Source: Bradyrhizobium sp. KBS0727 (lineage in GTDB: Bacteria; Pseudomonadota; Alphaproteobacteria; Rhizobiales; Xanthobacteraceae). Taken from it: a stretch of DNA of 64,000 nucleotides. This document shows positions 9,336 through 18,135 of the stretch, piece by piece. The stretch is taken from contig NZ_CP042176.1 in the NCBI RefSeq assembly GCF_005937885.2, positions 1,545,501 to 1,609,500 of the forward strand. Reading direction: 5' to 3'. The notes beneath the pieces were generated by a model. That model was not told the DNA's origin. It searched no databases and saw only the letters and a list, made by a program, of their open reading frames with translations. The number at the start of each line of letters is the position of its first letter. The first letter of the stretch is position 1. Position numbers and translations under genes: made by a program.

Positions 9336-9884
9336 ATGTGGCGCCTTCTTCTATGGCTGGGTTGCGCCTTACTGGCCACAGCCTTGGCGGCTTGCGAAAC
9401 GGTGCAAGAACCAACCGTGCGTGACGCTGCCGTAGTTGCGCCCGTTGCTCCAGCCGGTCCTGACCCTGTGCAGGAGCCGACCGACGTCAAATATTATCCT
9501 TCCGATGAACCTGTGCGGATGGGGTTGGAGCACTTCAACCGCGGCAACTTCGGGCTGTCGCAGCGGTATTTCAAGGATGCGGTCGAAAAGGCCCCGAAGG
9601 ACGTGACCGCCTGGATCGGGCTCGCAGCGAGCTATGATCGGCTGCGGCGCTTTGACCTCGCTGACCAAGCCTACGCTCAGGCGATCCGCCTCGGCGGCGA
9701 AAGCGTACAAATCCTGAATGACCAGGGATATTCGTACATGCTGCGCGGCAATCTGAACGCGGCGCGACGGAAGTTCGAGAAGGCTTATTCGCTCGATCCA
9801 ACCAACCCGGTGATCGTCAACAACCTTCAGCTCCTGAACGGCAGCCGCAGGTTCATTGAGCGGCCGCCGGAAAATCAGCCATAG
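9336..9884 (+). CDS. tadD: TadD-like TPR lipoprotein
   Basis: 182 aa from the ATG at 9336 with GCGGGGA at 9321-9327. The signal peptide ends in a lipobox (LATALAAC, Cys at residue 20). The mature part holds about three tetratricopeptide repeats (GLEHFNRGNFGLSQRYFKDA; AWIGLAASYDRLRRFDLADQ; LNDQGYSYMLRGNLNAARRK). TadD-type TPR lipoproteins act as pilotins or assembly factors for the Tad secretin, and the place at the end of the locus fits. A 224-bp gap separates it from the preceding lipoprotein gene, so it may have its own promoter. Confidence 0.85.
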   Translation: MWRLLLWLGCALLATALAACETVQEPTVRDAAVVAPVAPAGPDPVQEPTDVKYYPSDEPVRMGLEHFNRGNFGLSQRYFKDAVEKAPKDVTAWIGLAASYDRLRRFDLADQAYAQAIRLGGESVQILNDQGYSYMLRGNLNAARRKFEKAYSLDPTNPVIVNNLQLLNGSRRFIERPPENQP

Positions 9885-10120
9885 CCCGAGCTCTGAACTT
9901 TTCTGGCTCCTCAATCTCCGGGTGTTCGGCATCTTTCAGCGCAGCTACGCAGCGCTGAGTTATTTTGACCCGATTGACGGCTTTCTATTCTTCAGGGTTG
10001 CGCTTCCCATCTTCGCGCTAGCCTGCTTCAGGCTCGCCACCAAATCGAGGCTGCCTTTCACGTGCAACGCATTTGAGGGTACCTTACGCGCTTTTCATGG
10101 CGTGAAAGCAGGCCTCTGTG

Positions 10121-10128
10121 CAAACGAT
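10121..10128. repeat. 8-bp target site duplication, left copy
   Basis: CAAACGAT directly abuts the GTAAGCG end of the IS66 element at 10129, and the identical 8 bp follow the other end at 12614-12621. Eight-base duplications are the known signature of IS66-family insertion. Confidence 0.95.
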
Positions 10129-10148
10129 GTAAGCGATGTTTTCAGGCC
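10129..10148 (+). repeat. IS66 terminal inverted repeat, tnpC side
   Basis: Begins GTAAGCGATG; GTAAGCG is the hallmark of IS66 ends. It pairs with the reverse complement of 12594-12613 at 13 of 20 positions. The tnpC stop codon (10142-10144) lies inside it. Confidence 0.9.
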
Positions 10149-11668
10149 ACGGCTCTGAGGTCTTGCGTTTTGTAGGTCCACGGCAGGAGGGCATCGATGT
10201 CGCGGTTGGGATGACCGTTGACGATCCTGGTAAGGACGTCGGTCAGATAGCCAAGCGGATCGATGTCGTGGAGTTTGCAGGTTTCGATCAGCGAAGCGAT
10301 AGTGGCCCAGTGCTCGGCGTCGCCGTCGGAGCCGGCGAACAATGCATTTTTTCCGGTTCCGCGTGATCGGGCGGATGGACCGTTCGACGGTGTTGTTGTC
10401 GAACTCGATGCGGCCGTCGTCGAGGAACCTGGCGAGGCCCTCCCAGCGCGACAGGGCATAGCGGATGGCCTCGGCAAGCTTGCCCTTCTGGCTGATCAGC
10501 CCGAGTTTTGCGCGCAGCCACGGCTCCAATGCGTCGATCAGCGGGCGGCTTCTCTGCTGCCGAACGATCCGACGCTCGTCGGCGCTGCGGCCGCGGATGT
10601 CCTTCTCGATCGCATACAGCGCGGCAATGCGCTGAAGCGCTTTGCTGGCGATCGGCGCAGGTCCGGGCGTGGCGAGCTTGTAGAAGTTGCGCCGCACATG
10701 CACCCAGCAGAATGCAAGCTGCACGTCGCCGCGCTCAGCCAGCCTGCGGTAGCCGGCATAGCCATCGACCTGCAAGACGCCCTTGAAGCCGTTGAGATGG
10801 GTTATCGGCCGCTCGGCCTTGCGGTCCGGGGCGTAGACATAGACCGCACCCGGCGGATCGGATCCGCCCCATGGCCGGTCATCAGCGGCATAGGCCTACA
10901 ACTGGCCGGTCTTGGTGCGACCGCGACCGGGGTCCAGCACCGGCACCGTGGTCTCATCGGCGAACAGTTTTGGCCGCTCGTTGAGCTTGTCGAGCAGGCG
11001 TTGGTGTAGCGGGCGCAGATGCCAGGCGGCATGGCCCACCCAGTCTGCCAGCGTGGAGCGGTCGAGGTTGACGCCCTGGCGGGCGCAGATCTGGGCTTGG
11101 CGATACAGCGGCAGATGATCAGCATATTTGGAGACCAGCACCTGGGCGATGGTGGCTTCGGCAGCCCACCCTCGATCAACCGCGCCGGCGCCGGGGCCTG
11201 CACGACGCCATCCTCGCATGTGCGGCAGGCGTATTTGGGTCGGATCGTGACCAGCACCCGGAACTGCGCTGGCATGATATCCAGCCGCTCGCTCTTGTCT
11301 TCACCGATCCGATGCAACGCGCCCTGGCAGCAGCGGCAGGTCTTGTCGTCGATGTCGATGGTGGTCTCAATCCGCGGCAGATGCGCCGGCAGCGAGCCGC
11401 GATTGGCCCGCCGCTTCGCAGCTCCGGCCTGTCGTGCGGCCGGTGTCGCCTGCTCCGCGTCTGTCGCGTCACGCGCCGCCGCCTGCTCGACGTCTTCCAG
11501 ACCCAGCAGCATCTGGTCTTCGGGCAGTGTCTCCGCCCGGCGGCCAAACTGGTGGCGTTGCAGGTCCCTGATGATCTGGCGCAGCCGTTCGTTCTGCACC
11601 CGCTCGGCGAGCAGCATCGCTTTCAGCGTCTCGGAATCATCGGGCAATGCGTCGCGCGGCATGATCAA
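10142..11668 (-). pseudogene. tnpC: IS66 transposase tnpC, broken by a stop and two frameshifts
   Basis: The DDE transposase of the IS66 element. The N-terminal part carries the leucine-rich region (LKAMLLAERVQNERLRQIIR) and the zinc-finger Cys pairs (CRCCQG; CRTCEDG). Near 11158-11164 the frame shifts: the sequence changes from EGGLPKP to a second frame reading EATIAQVLVSKYADHLPLYR. At 10896-10898 a TAG replaces the Trp expected in TGQLWAYAADDRPW. The frame then continues through GFKGVLQVDGYAGYRRLAER and FDNNTVERSIRPITRN. At an A6 run (10347-10352, T on the + strand) it shifts back to NALFAGSDGDAEHWATIASL and ends at 10142. The start is a TTG at 11668 overlapping the tnpB stop, or the ATG at 11662. 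Confidence 0.93.
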
Positions 11669-12075
11669 ATCAGATCATATTTCCCGGAATTTTGCGACGC
11701 TCCCGATGCTGCTGATTCACTTTGCCGCAACAACACGCATGAGCTCGGCCGTGCGGGCGTCACCGTCTCACGCGCCGCATGGACACGCCGCCAGTCCAGC
11801 CTTTCGAGCAGCGCCGACAATTGCGCGGCCGACAAATGGATCACGCCGTCTTCGATCTTCGGCCAGCGGAAGATGCCACCCTCCAGTCGCTTGGCGAACA
11901 GGCACAGACCCGTGCCGTCCCAAAACACCAGCTTGATCCGGTCCGCACGCTTCGCGCGGAACACGTAGACCGCGCCCGAGAACGGATCCGCTGCCATGCT
12001 CTTGCGCACCAGCGCCGCCAGCCCATCGGCGCCCTTGCGGAAGTCCACAGGCCTGGTCGCCACCATCACCCGCAC
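11665..12075 (-). CDS. tnpB: IS66 accessory protein TnpB
   Basis: About 136 aa with the characteristic TnpB stretch VATRPVDFRKGADGLAALV, GAVYVFRAKRADRIKLVFWD and GTGLCLFAKRLEGGIF. TnpB is required for IS66 transposition; its biochemical role is unclear. It may start at the GTG at 12075 or at the ATG at 12066 that overlaps the tnpA stop (TGATG). It ends just before tnpC with a short overlap. It looks intact. Confidence 0.93.
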   Translation of the reverse strand: MRVMVATRPVDFRKGADGLAALVRKSMAADPFSGAVYVFRAKRADRIKLVFWDGTGLCLFAKRLEGGIFRWPKIEDGVIHLSAAQLSALLERLDWRRVHAARETVTPARPSSCVLLRQSESAASGASQNSGKYDLI

Positions 12076-12533
12076 CGTGCCCGTCGGGCCGATGACGCGC
12101 CGGCTTTCAAAGCCCGCAAGACCGCGGCGATTGTGTCCGCCGGAGCGCCAGGGCCAATGCGCACCGTCACGCCGTCAATCACAACCTCGATCGTTCCGGC
12201 GAGCGGTTCGTCCCGCTGACGGCGCGGCGTCTTGCGCTGCAGATGTCCCGCGGTGTCGGACGGTGCCGCATCTACGACCGCCGGGACGAACCGCGGTTCA
12301 TCATCTTTGGAAACGACCGCCTGAGCTTCTTTGACTTGCCGGCGCCAGCCAAACAATTGCTGCGGCGACAATCCGTGCCGCCGCGCTACGCCGGAACCAG
12401 TGTCGCCGCTGGTCTCGATCTCCGCGACCACCCGCGCCTTGTCCTCATCGCTCCACGTCCGCCGGCGACCTGCGCCGGTGAACACCTCCAGCCGGCGAAC
12501 CGACTTGGTGATAGCACTATCCACTGTGTCCAT
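12066..12533 (-). CDS. tnpA: IS66 accessory protein TnpA (HTH)
   Basis: About 155 aa starting at MDTVDSAITKSVRRLEV; the frame is open ten codons further upstream but the ATG at 12533 is the best start. It contains the IS66 OrfA helix-turn-helix (RRRTWSDEDKARVVAEIE to VARRHGLSPQQLFGWRRQV), a probable DNA-binding domain related to the IS3 OrfA/HTH_Tnp_1 family. The C-terminal part includes GTIEVVIDGVTVRIGPGA. It looks intact and overlaps tnpB. Confidence 0.92.
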   Translation of the reverse strand: MDTVDSAITKSVRRLEVFTGAGRRRTWSDEDKARVVAEIETSGDTGSGVARRHGLSPQQLFGWRRQVKEAQAVVSKDDEPRFVPAVVDAAPSDTAGHLQRKTPRRQRDEPLAGTIEVVIDGVTVRIGPGAPADTIAAVLRALKAGASSARRARCG

Positions 12534-12593
12534 TCTAAGCCTAGCGGTTCGACAGAACCGCAAAGTCGCAGATCAGGACGTCAGCCGGAAGGT

Positions 12594-12613
12594 GGCGCCG
12601 GAACGACGCTTAC
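12594..12613 (-). repeat. IS66 terminal inverted repeat, tnpA side
   Basis: Read on the - strand it begins GTAAGCGTCGTTCC. It shares the first seven bases and several later positions with the opposite end at 10129. Confidence 0.9.
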
Positions 12614-12621
12614 CAAACGAT
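12614..12621. repeat. 8-bp target site duplication, right copy
   Basis: CAAACGAT, identical to 10121-10128, immediately outside the tnpA-side inverted repeat. Confidence 0.95.
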
Positions 12622-12841
12622 TGTGGTCCCTTCAGGTAATGGTCTGTAAGTGAGGGTGACTATCCTGGGAGCCTGCATACTGTCTTCTGCAATCACGCAT
12701 TTGCTAAATTTCCTCGGCGTCGGAAAGTAAATTGGCGCTCCGATAAGAGCGGCGTCCAGATTTCTTCGGATATTGACTCATGCATCGGCTTCTCTGTCAG
12801 CTTCAAGATAGTTGCTTCCGATAGCACGACCGTTGTTTTTT

Positions 12842-14365
12842 CTAACGCTTTGGTCGTTCAGCGATATAGATATCAGCGATCTTTGAACGCGCAACGCGTT
12901 CGAGGCCCGGTGCCGCGATCGCGCTCTCGCAAGTACCGTGGAGGTCGACGACGACGTCGAAACGGTCGCGCCAATGCGAAATAACATTTGCCCATGCCGC
13001 GGGCGCATCCGCTTTCAATTTCAACTGTCCCGAAGTTCCTGAAAGCCACTCAGAGTTCACGATCGCCTGTGGCGCGGCCGCGATCGCGGCGTCTCGCGCG
13101 CGCACCGGCTGCAGACCCTGTCCGGCGAACAACGTGTTCACCTGTGCACGTCGGTCGATGACGGCGAAGGTCGAGAGGTTGTATTCGAAGTTGAGATTTG
13201 GATCGGGGCAATTTGGTGGTGCGACGGCAAGCACACTCGAACCAGGAGGAATGGCGGAGAGAGCGGCACGCAATTCGACGACATCCTCGTTATACGCGCT
13301 CCACACGGGAATCAGCAGTGCGAGCCGCGCAAGTGCGAAAGCGAAGACAGCGATCGAGACAAAGCCGACCAGATGCTTGGGCTTGGGGACACGCGCGACG
13401 GTCGCGCCTAGCGCCAAATACGCCCAAAGCACCACGAGGCGCGCATCTACCAGGTTCGCTGTGCCCATCGAGGAAGGCGCGCAGGCTGCGACGACAAAAA
13501 ATCCGAACACGGCGAACCTCGCCGGCTCTGCGATGACGATGAAGCGTACGGCGAAAAGCGCCAGGATAAGCGCTGCCAAACCGACGCCCCATTGAAGGTC
13601 TAGTGGGAGACCACTATAGAAGGGCGCAACGAATATCCAAAATTTGGCGCCCGTTAATTCATAGCCGTGCGGCAGCTGCGGCATCGACCAGACAAGGGCC
13701 ACAGCTGCGGCGACATGGAGCGGAGACCGCAGGGCGCGAAGGAATGCCACCTTGAGCGGCTCTCCCTGGTGTGGCGTGGCCTCCAAGAACCCGAAAATGA
13801 TGCAGAAAGAAGCGAGCGCCATCAGGTGACAGAAGAACAACGCGATTGCGACCGCGTTGACGACCAAGAGATCGTATAAGACGCGTCGGCGCTCGTGTGC
13901 GGCCCACCAAGCGAGCGCGATCAGCGCGAAGCCCATGCCAAGTCCGTAATTGACGAGCCCCACCGTCGTAACGAGGTTGTAGCTGAGAATTGGTGCGATA
14001 AGGATCGTCGGCGATGGTTCCTGCGCCCATACGCGATGCAAAGCCCAAACACCGAGCGCGGGCAGCCAGAACGCGAGGATGAAGGCGAGCCTTACGACCA
14101 TCTCGGCACCCAACAGCGGCGCCAGCGCAATATAAATGAGATCGAGCCCAAGGTTGGGATAGGCCCCCCATTGGACAAGGTAGAAGGTGTTGAGCGGATC
14201 AGACGCCGGCATGGTGAGAATTGTCAGCCGAGCCCAGTGGTTCACGAGGTCTGCCGTACGCGGGATCAGGAAAAGCGCCGGCAGCGTCATCAGCGCCAGC
14301 AGGGCGAAGTAGGCCGTGCGCAGATCGAAGGCTCCAGTCCGTTCCACCCACCGCTTCGCTTTCAT
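12842..14365 (-). CDS. Polytopic membrane protein, GT-C-like, function unknown
   Basis: 507 aa. I chose the ATG at 14365 (MKAKRWVERTG), preceded on the - strand by a very good AAAGGAG site; the frame stays open 113 codons upstream but that stretch has a different character. I count roughly ten to twelve hydrophobic segments over residues 15-410, then a soluble C-terminal part of about 110 residues (VVDLHGTCESAIAAPG). The first outside loop holds DLVNHWARLTIL, an acidic/His arrangement reminiscent of GT-C polyprenyl-phosphate sugar transferases. That resemblance is weak and I do not assign a function. It stands alone, about 230 bp from the IS66 end. Confidence 0.75.
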   Translation of the reverse strand: MKAKRWVERTGAFDLRTAYFALLALMTLPALFLIPRTADLVNHWARLTILTMPASDPLNTFYLVQWGAYPNLGLDLIYIALAPLLGAEMVVRLAFILAFWLPALGVWALHRVWAQEPSPTILIAPILSYNLVTTVGLVNYGLGMGFALIALAWWAAHERRRVLYDLLVVNAVAIALFFCHLMALASFCIIFGFLEATPHQGEPLKVAFLRALRSPLHVAAAVALVWSMPQLPHGYELTGAKFWIFVAPFYSGLPLDLQWGVGLAALILALFAVRFIVIAEPARFAVFGFFVVAACAPSSMGTANLVDARLVVLWAYLALGATVARVPKPKHLVGFVSIAVFAFALARLALLIPVWSAYNEDVVELRAALSAIPPGSSVLAVAPPNCPDPNLNFEYNLSTFAVIDRRAQVNTLFAGQGLQPVRARDAAIAAAPQAIVNSEWLSGTSGQLKLKADAPAAWANVISHWRDRFDVVVDLHGTCESAIAAPGLERVARSKIADIYIAERPKR

Positions 14366-14965
14366 GTCGCTCCTTTCGAATGGTGCAATCCAAAGCTTAC
14401 AGGCTGTTAGGACCTGAGCCGAGATTATCGATTTGGCGGCCCAAACACGGCAGAAAGAACACCATCGCCTGCTACCATTTTGGAAACCTTCATCTGGCGA
14501 ATCTGGTCGATATGGTATTTCATGCACCATGATTTCTTTTGCGATCTTGGCGGCGATCTTAACGTCGCTTGCCGAATTCGTGACTTCCGCCATAACCGGC
14601 CGTTTATCCATTCTGCTTCGATCTAACGTCGTCTCGACGCCCAAGATTCTCGCCGCCTCGGCGAGGCCAGCGTCAGGCGAACAGAGTTCAGCGAGATCCG
14701 CCACCGCTGGTAACAGCTCTTCAATCGCTGGCCCAGTCCTCAGCCGATTGACATCGGACCGCTAGTTTCGCGAGGTTTTGCAGTGTTGGCCCGCGCGAGA
14801 TGGCGGAACCATTTGGCTCTGATTGCCTCAAGTCGTCCAGCTCCCCGACTTTTTTATGCCGATAGCGGACTCAGTACCCATTTCGTGATCGAGGTGCCGG
14901 CGCCCAACACCATACACCGGTCTTCAGCGAATGCGCCTCGGCCGGTAGCGGCCTCCCTGGCTCAT
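14366..14965 (-). other. Gap of about 600 bp upstream of the membrane protein gene
   Basis: Most of the region holds nothing I can call. The - strand frame of the membrane protein stays open from about 14760 down to 14366 and reads like coding sequence in part (ELLPAVADLAELCSPDAGLA, then EAARILGVETTLDR). I do not recognise it. It could be the remnant of another gene that happens to be in frame. Confidence 0.35.
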
Positions 14966-15543
14966 TTATCGCTCCTTGTCGCCACTAACTTTCGTTCCCA
15001 TCAATCGAAGATCTGTTGGACTAAGCCATCCCACTTCGTCAGGCGACGTGTTTATCATGCGGCGAATGATTGACCAGGGGACGTCCAATTCCTTCGCGAC
15101 GTCTGCCATCGACTTGGTAGCAGCGCGAGACACGACACCCTTCTCGGAGGCGCCATGCACTCCGATGCGGGCACTCATACTTGCGTATTTGGTTTCCCCT
15201 GCGGAGAAAATAAGAAAGCAAGCTGATGCGCAGGTTGCGCTCTGTCCTACATTCGTGGATATTTTCGCAGACTTGACCCAGTCTGCCACCAGGACAGCTT
15301 CTAGCAAATTGCCGCCCTCAGAGTTTAACCGCAGCGAGGTCACCATTTCCCCGCATCATTCGCCGCTTTGATGGAAGCCCTCAGTGCGTCAATGTCGCCC
15401 GGCGCTATATTGCCGGAGATGGAAATTTCGACGTTATCGTCTTTGAGATTAAAGGACTTTATCTCGGCGGCGGCTGCGATCGACGGACTCAGTGCGAATC
15501 CCACATTCAGAAGCGCGCAAAGCGCAATTCCCACTTTTGCCAC
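14966..15543 (-). pseudogene. ClpP-like periplasmic protein (COG3904 type), frameshifted
   Basis: Two adjacent - strand frames together make one protein. The first begins near a GTG at 15543 with a signal peptide (VGIALCALLNVGFALSPSIA, then AAAE) and runs through IKSFNLKDDNVEISISG to NDAGKW-stop. The second continues at once with VTSLRLNSEGGNLLEAVLVA, ATCASACFLIFSAG, IGVHGASEKG and WLSPTDLRLMG, the core of the ClpP/crotonase-like secreted family. One missing A in GGGGAAATGG (T run at 15346-15348 on the + strand) explains the shift; restoring it gives GKMVTSL. It is therefore a recent pseudogene, or a sequencing error in an intact gene. Confidence 0.8.
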
Positions 15544-15636
15544 TCGCAGAGAACAGGGGTGCTCATTTCTTCGCCTTCTCTTCGAGGTCCTACGGTCTAG
15601 CACCTTACCTTCTAACGCCAACCGCACCCAGGGCAA

Positions 15637-16224
15637 AACGTCAGATAAACAAGTCGGCGCCAGCCCTGCACAAGTAAGGTTGACGGGTTAGGTTAAATCG
15701 AGTTCTCAGTTGTGCTCGTTTCGGTCGTGCCACGAAGGTGGTTATTATCTTGTGGGCTACCTGATTTGAGCAAGGCTGCGATTTCGAGCACGGACCTGAT
15801 TGGAGGAATTTTCAGCAGAAGTTGTCTTCCCTCAGTGGCAACTCTGCGCCGGTGTTCGAGTGCGATCATACCAAACAACGGCAGTTGGTTACCGTCACGG
15901 GCGCGCGAGCAAAAAGCAACCGAGCAAGTCAAACGGGTCGCAAAGATACAAAAGCACATGTACGGTGCGGCCGGCGGACCTAGATCGTTCTTGTTAATCC
16001 GCTTCGTTAGAACATAAACTCCACGAAGCATGGGCGTAGCAGTTCGCCGCAGCCCCATCACCAATGGCCGACGTGCAATCAAGCCGCTGCAATTCGTGCC
16101 GTAGATCTTGTCGCTTGTCGCCGATCATTCAATCACTGTTATCGTCGCAGTCCCCGATAGCGGCCACAGATCGCCTTCTCAAACAGTCCTATCGATATCA
16201 GGAGCCTACCCCCGGGAGCCATTG
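15637..16224. other. Gap without a supported gene
   Basis: About 590 bp. A 129-codon - strand frame (15693-16082) and a 101-codon + strand frame (15712-16017) exist, but neither has a good ribosome binding site or a recognisable domain. I see no clear promoter or terminator. Confidence 0.4.
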
Positions 16225-16992
16225 ATGCCAACTCTTGCCAAGGCCCATTTGGTCCAATCCGACTCGCCGTGGCGCGCCGCGTACGACCGGATGTATCTCG
16301 AACTGCGCCACCACCGCGCCGACATATTGACCGCTCTGGGATTTTACGCGGAACGCGACTTGTTGCCCCCGGAAAATCCAGACACCACGCCTACCGAGCA
16401 GGAAGAAGAGCTACGCCAGATAGCCAGCGCGCTGACGGTCGCGGCTGCGGCGTCGGAGGCAATGCCCACGAGTGTCTTGGTCTCCACCCTTGCCAAGGTT
16501 TCGAAGGATCCGAGCTTGCTGTTTGGCCGGGAGTTCCCACAGCCCGTCGAATGGGAAATCGCAAACGATTATCAGCGCGCCGACGAGCGCCCCGGCACGC
16601 ACTGGCGCGACGTATGGGGTGACCAAACGGCTACTTTCCCAGGCGAGGTCGAACAACCGACCGAGCTCAATATTGCGAAAGCCGCAGGCGCCGCACTCGC
16701 TAGAATTCAGGAAACGCGGAACGATGGCCGACCTTACAATCAAGCCGATCAAGTTCTTGCGGACCGATTGGGCGCGATTTTTCGCCAAAGCGGACAGGCG
16801 ATTCGCCGGCGCCGCGAACCGGTCATGCGCCGGGACCAGGTGGTCTACGTCGAAGGTGGTCCCATTTACGATTTTCTCGAGCTTGTTTTGAAACCGCTGC
16901 GCGCACACCTGCACGAGCGGCACTTGGCACCGGTGACCGCCGACACGATCGTGCGGCGCATTACCGCCGATTTCCCCCCCCCGGCTGACTAA
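16225..16992 (+). CDS. Hypothetical protein of an accessory gene trio
   Basis: 255 aa from the ATG at 16225, with CGGGAG about 10 bases upstream; the frame is open 39 codons further but without a good site. It is soluble, rich in Ala, Arg and Glu, with motifs such as AYDRMYLELRHHRADILTAL and QVVYVEGGPIYDFLELVLKP. I do not recognise the family. It lies 103 bp before the next unknown gene in the same direction, and the three genes up to 18135 probably form one unit. The flanking region contains an insertion sequence and broken genes, so it may be horizontally acquired. Confidence 0.65.
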   Translation: MPTLAKAHLVQSDSPWRAAYDRMYLELRHHRADILTALGFYAERDLLPPENPDTTPTEQEEELRQIASALTVAAAASEAMPTSVLVSTLAKVSKDPSLLFGREFPQPVEWEIANDYQRADERPGTHWRDVWGDQTATFPGEVEQPTELNIAKAAGAALARIQETRNDGRPYNQADQVLADRLGAIFRQSGQAIRRRREPVMRRDQVVYVEGGPIYDFLELVLKPLRAHLHERHLAPVTADTIVRRITADFPPPAD

Positions 16993-17095
16993 GCCGCCTT
17001 ACCCGATTGTTCCCACAGCGGGACGCTCGCAGAATCCTTTCCGCTCCTGCTCCTTGATAAACGGCACAATTCCGTGCCGTTTATGAGGAACCGCG

Positions 17096-17722
17096 ATGAG
17101 CACCCACGAACCCATCCAAACGAAAATCCATCCGCTGAAGATCCACTCGCGGCTTCTCGACGCTCCGGAACTGCTCCCCCACGAAAAGCCGGAGGAATTC
17201 GTCGAGTTGTATGAAAGACTCCAGGATCATGGAAAACCGCAGAATTCCCGCGACTATTTGGCTGTCCACCAAGCCGCGGTGTTGACCTGGGATATCCTGC
17301 GCTACCAGACGATGAAAATCGGCGTGGTGCGCAACCACCATCGAGCGGCACTGGAGTCCCTGGTCTTCAAAACGCAGGTATCGAGGCCGATCGTGAACGC
17401 CTTGTCCGAAGCGTCTGCGAAAACGGAGGTACAGAGGCTCGTGGCCCCGTGGTTCAACGACCCGGCCTGCCGACCCGGCATGATGAAAAGGATCGAGAAC
17501 GCCGGCTACCCGCCCAATGCCCTGGAGGTGGAAGCATTCACGATGGCGCTGCCGGCCTTGGCCACGATCGAGCGCTTGATCGTGTCGGCACAGAAGCGTC
17601 TGAACGTGTTCCTGGACGATCTGGAAAGGTCATCCAAAGCGAGCGCCCGCGCGCTGCGCCTGGCAACGGAAAAGGCCGTCGCCACCAAGGCTGCCGGCCA
17701 GTCGCAGCCGACGATGAAGTAA
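17096..17722 (+). CDS. Hypothetical protein of an accessory gene trio
   Basis: 208 aa starting at ATG 17096 with GAGGAA upstream. Soluble and helix-rich: HEKPEEFVELYERLQDHGKP, TWDILRYQTMKIGVVRNHH, and a C-terminal Lys/Ala-rich helix (ASARALRLATEKAVATKAAG). No family recognised. The next gene begins 4 bp after its stop, so the two are almost certainly cotranscribed. The layout resembles small gene pairs found beside mobile DNA, but that is inference. Confidence 0.68.
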   Translation: MSTHEPIQTKIHPLKIHSRLLDAPELLPHEKPEEFVELYERLQDHGKPQNSRDYLAVHQAAVLTWDILRYQTMKIGVVRNHHRAALESLVFKTQVSRPIVNALSEASAKTEVQRLVAPWFNDPACRPGMMKRIENAGYPPNALEVEAFTMALPALATIERLIVSAQKRLNVFLDDLERSSKASARALRLATEKAVATKAAGQSQPTMK

Positions 17723-17726
17723 GCCT

Positions 17727-18135
17727 ATGACGTCACAAAGGAAGATCGCGGCCAATAAGCGCAGCGGCGCAAAAAGCCGCGGTCCCTCTCAGTCAAGAAG
17801 GCAAAGCGCGCTCGAGGATGAACGCGCTTCGCCACGGATTGGCGGCTAAGGCTACACCGAGGGCAAGTTTCGATGCGCTGGCCACGGCCGATGTCGACCA
17901 CGCCTGCCCCGACGAGTTGTTTGCGGATGCCATGTACCAGCGTCTCCGGCAGATCGAAGTCGAGCGTGTTAAGGTCCTGAACGACTTTTACAGCCTCTCA
18001 AGCTCCCAGGATGTCGACAAACTCGAAACTGTACTGCGGACCCTCACGGCGCTGGAACGCTACTCGCAGCGCTCGCATTCGAAATTGAAGAAACACATTT
18101 CTCTTGCGGAGGTATCAACCAGAAAAATGAAATAA
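17727..18135 (+). pseudogene. RNALRHGL-family hypothetical gene, frameshifted
   Basis: The first frame starts at ATG 17727 and reads MTSQRKIAANKRSGAKSRGP, the N-terminus of a widespread family of short proteins whose typical pattern is KIAANRxNAxxSxGP then EGKxRSRxNALRHGL. The frame is lost within 17784-17794. The neighbouring frame supplies EGKARSRMNALRHGLAAKAT and continues to the stop at 18135. One extra base, or two missing, explains the break. A shorter product from ATG 17818 (105 aa) could still be made. The family's function is unknown to me. Confidence 0.7.

Larger units (their letters stand above)
10129..12613 (-). mobile_element. IS66-family insertion sequence, about 2.49 kb, transposase decayed
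   Basis: The element runs from a GTAAGCG terminus at 10129 to its inverted counterpart CGCTTAC ending at 12613. The two 20-bp ends match at 13 positions, including the first seven. It contains the three canonical IS66 genes on the - strand in the order tnpA, tnpB, tnpC, with TGATG and ATGA-type overlaps. It is flanked by a perfect 8-bp duplication CAAACGAT. tnpC is broken by one stop codon and two frameshifts, so the copy is probably not autonomous. It landed in non-coding DNA between the Tad locus and the membrane protein gene at 12842. Confidence 0.95.

Noticed and set aside
15693..16082. - strand frame of 129 codons
   Set aside because: No ribosome binding site, no recognisable domain, and an alternative frame of similar length on the other strand.
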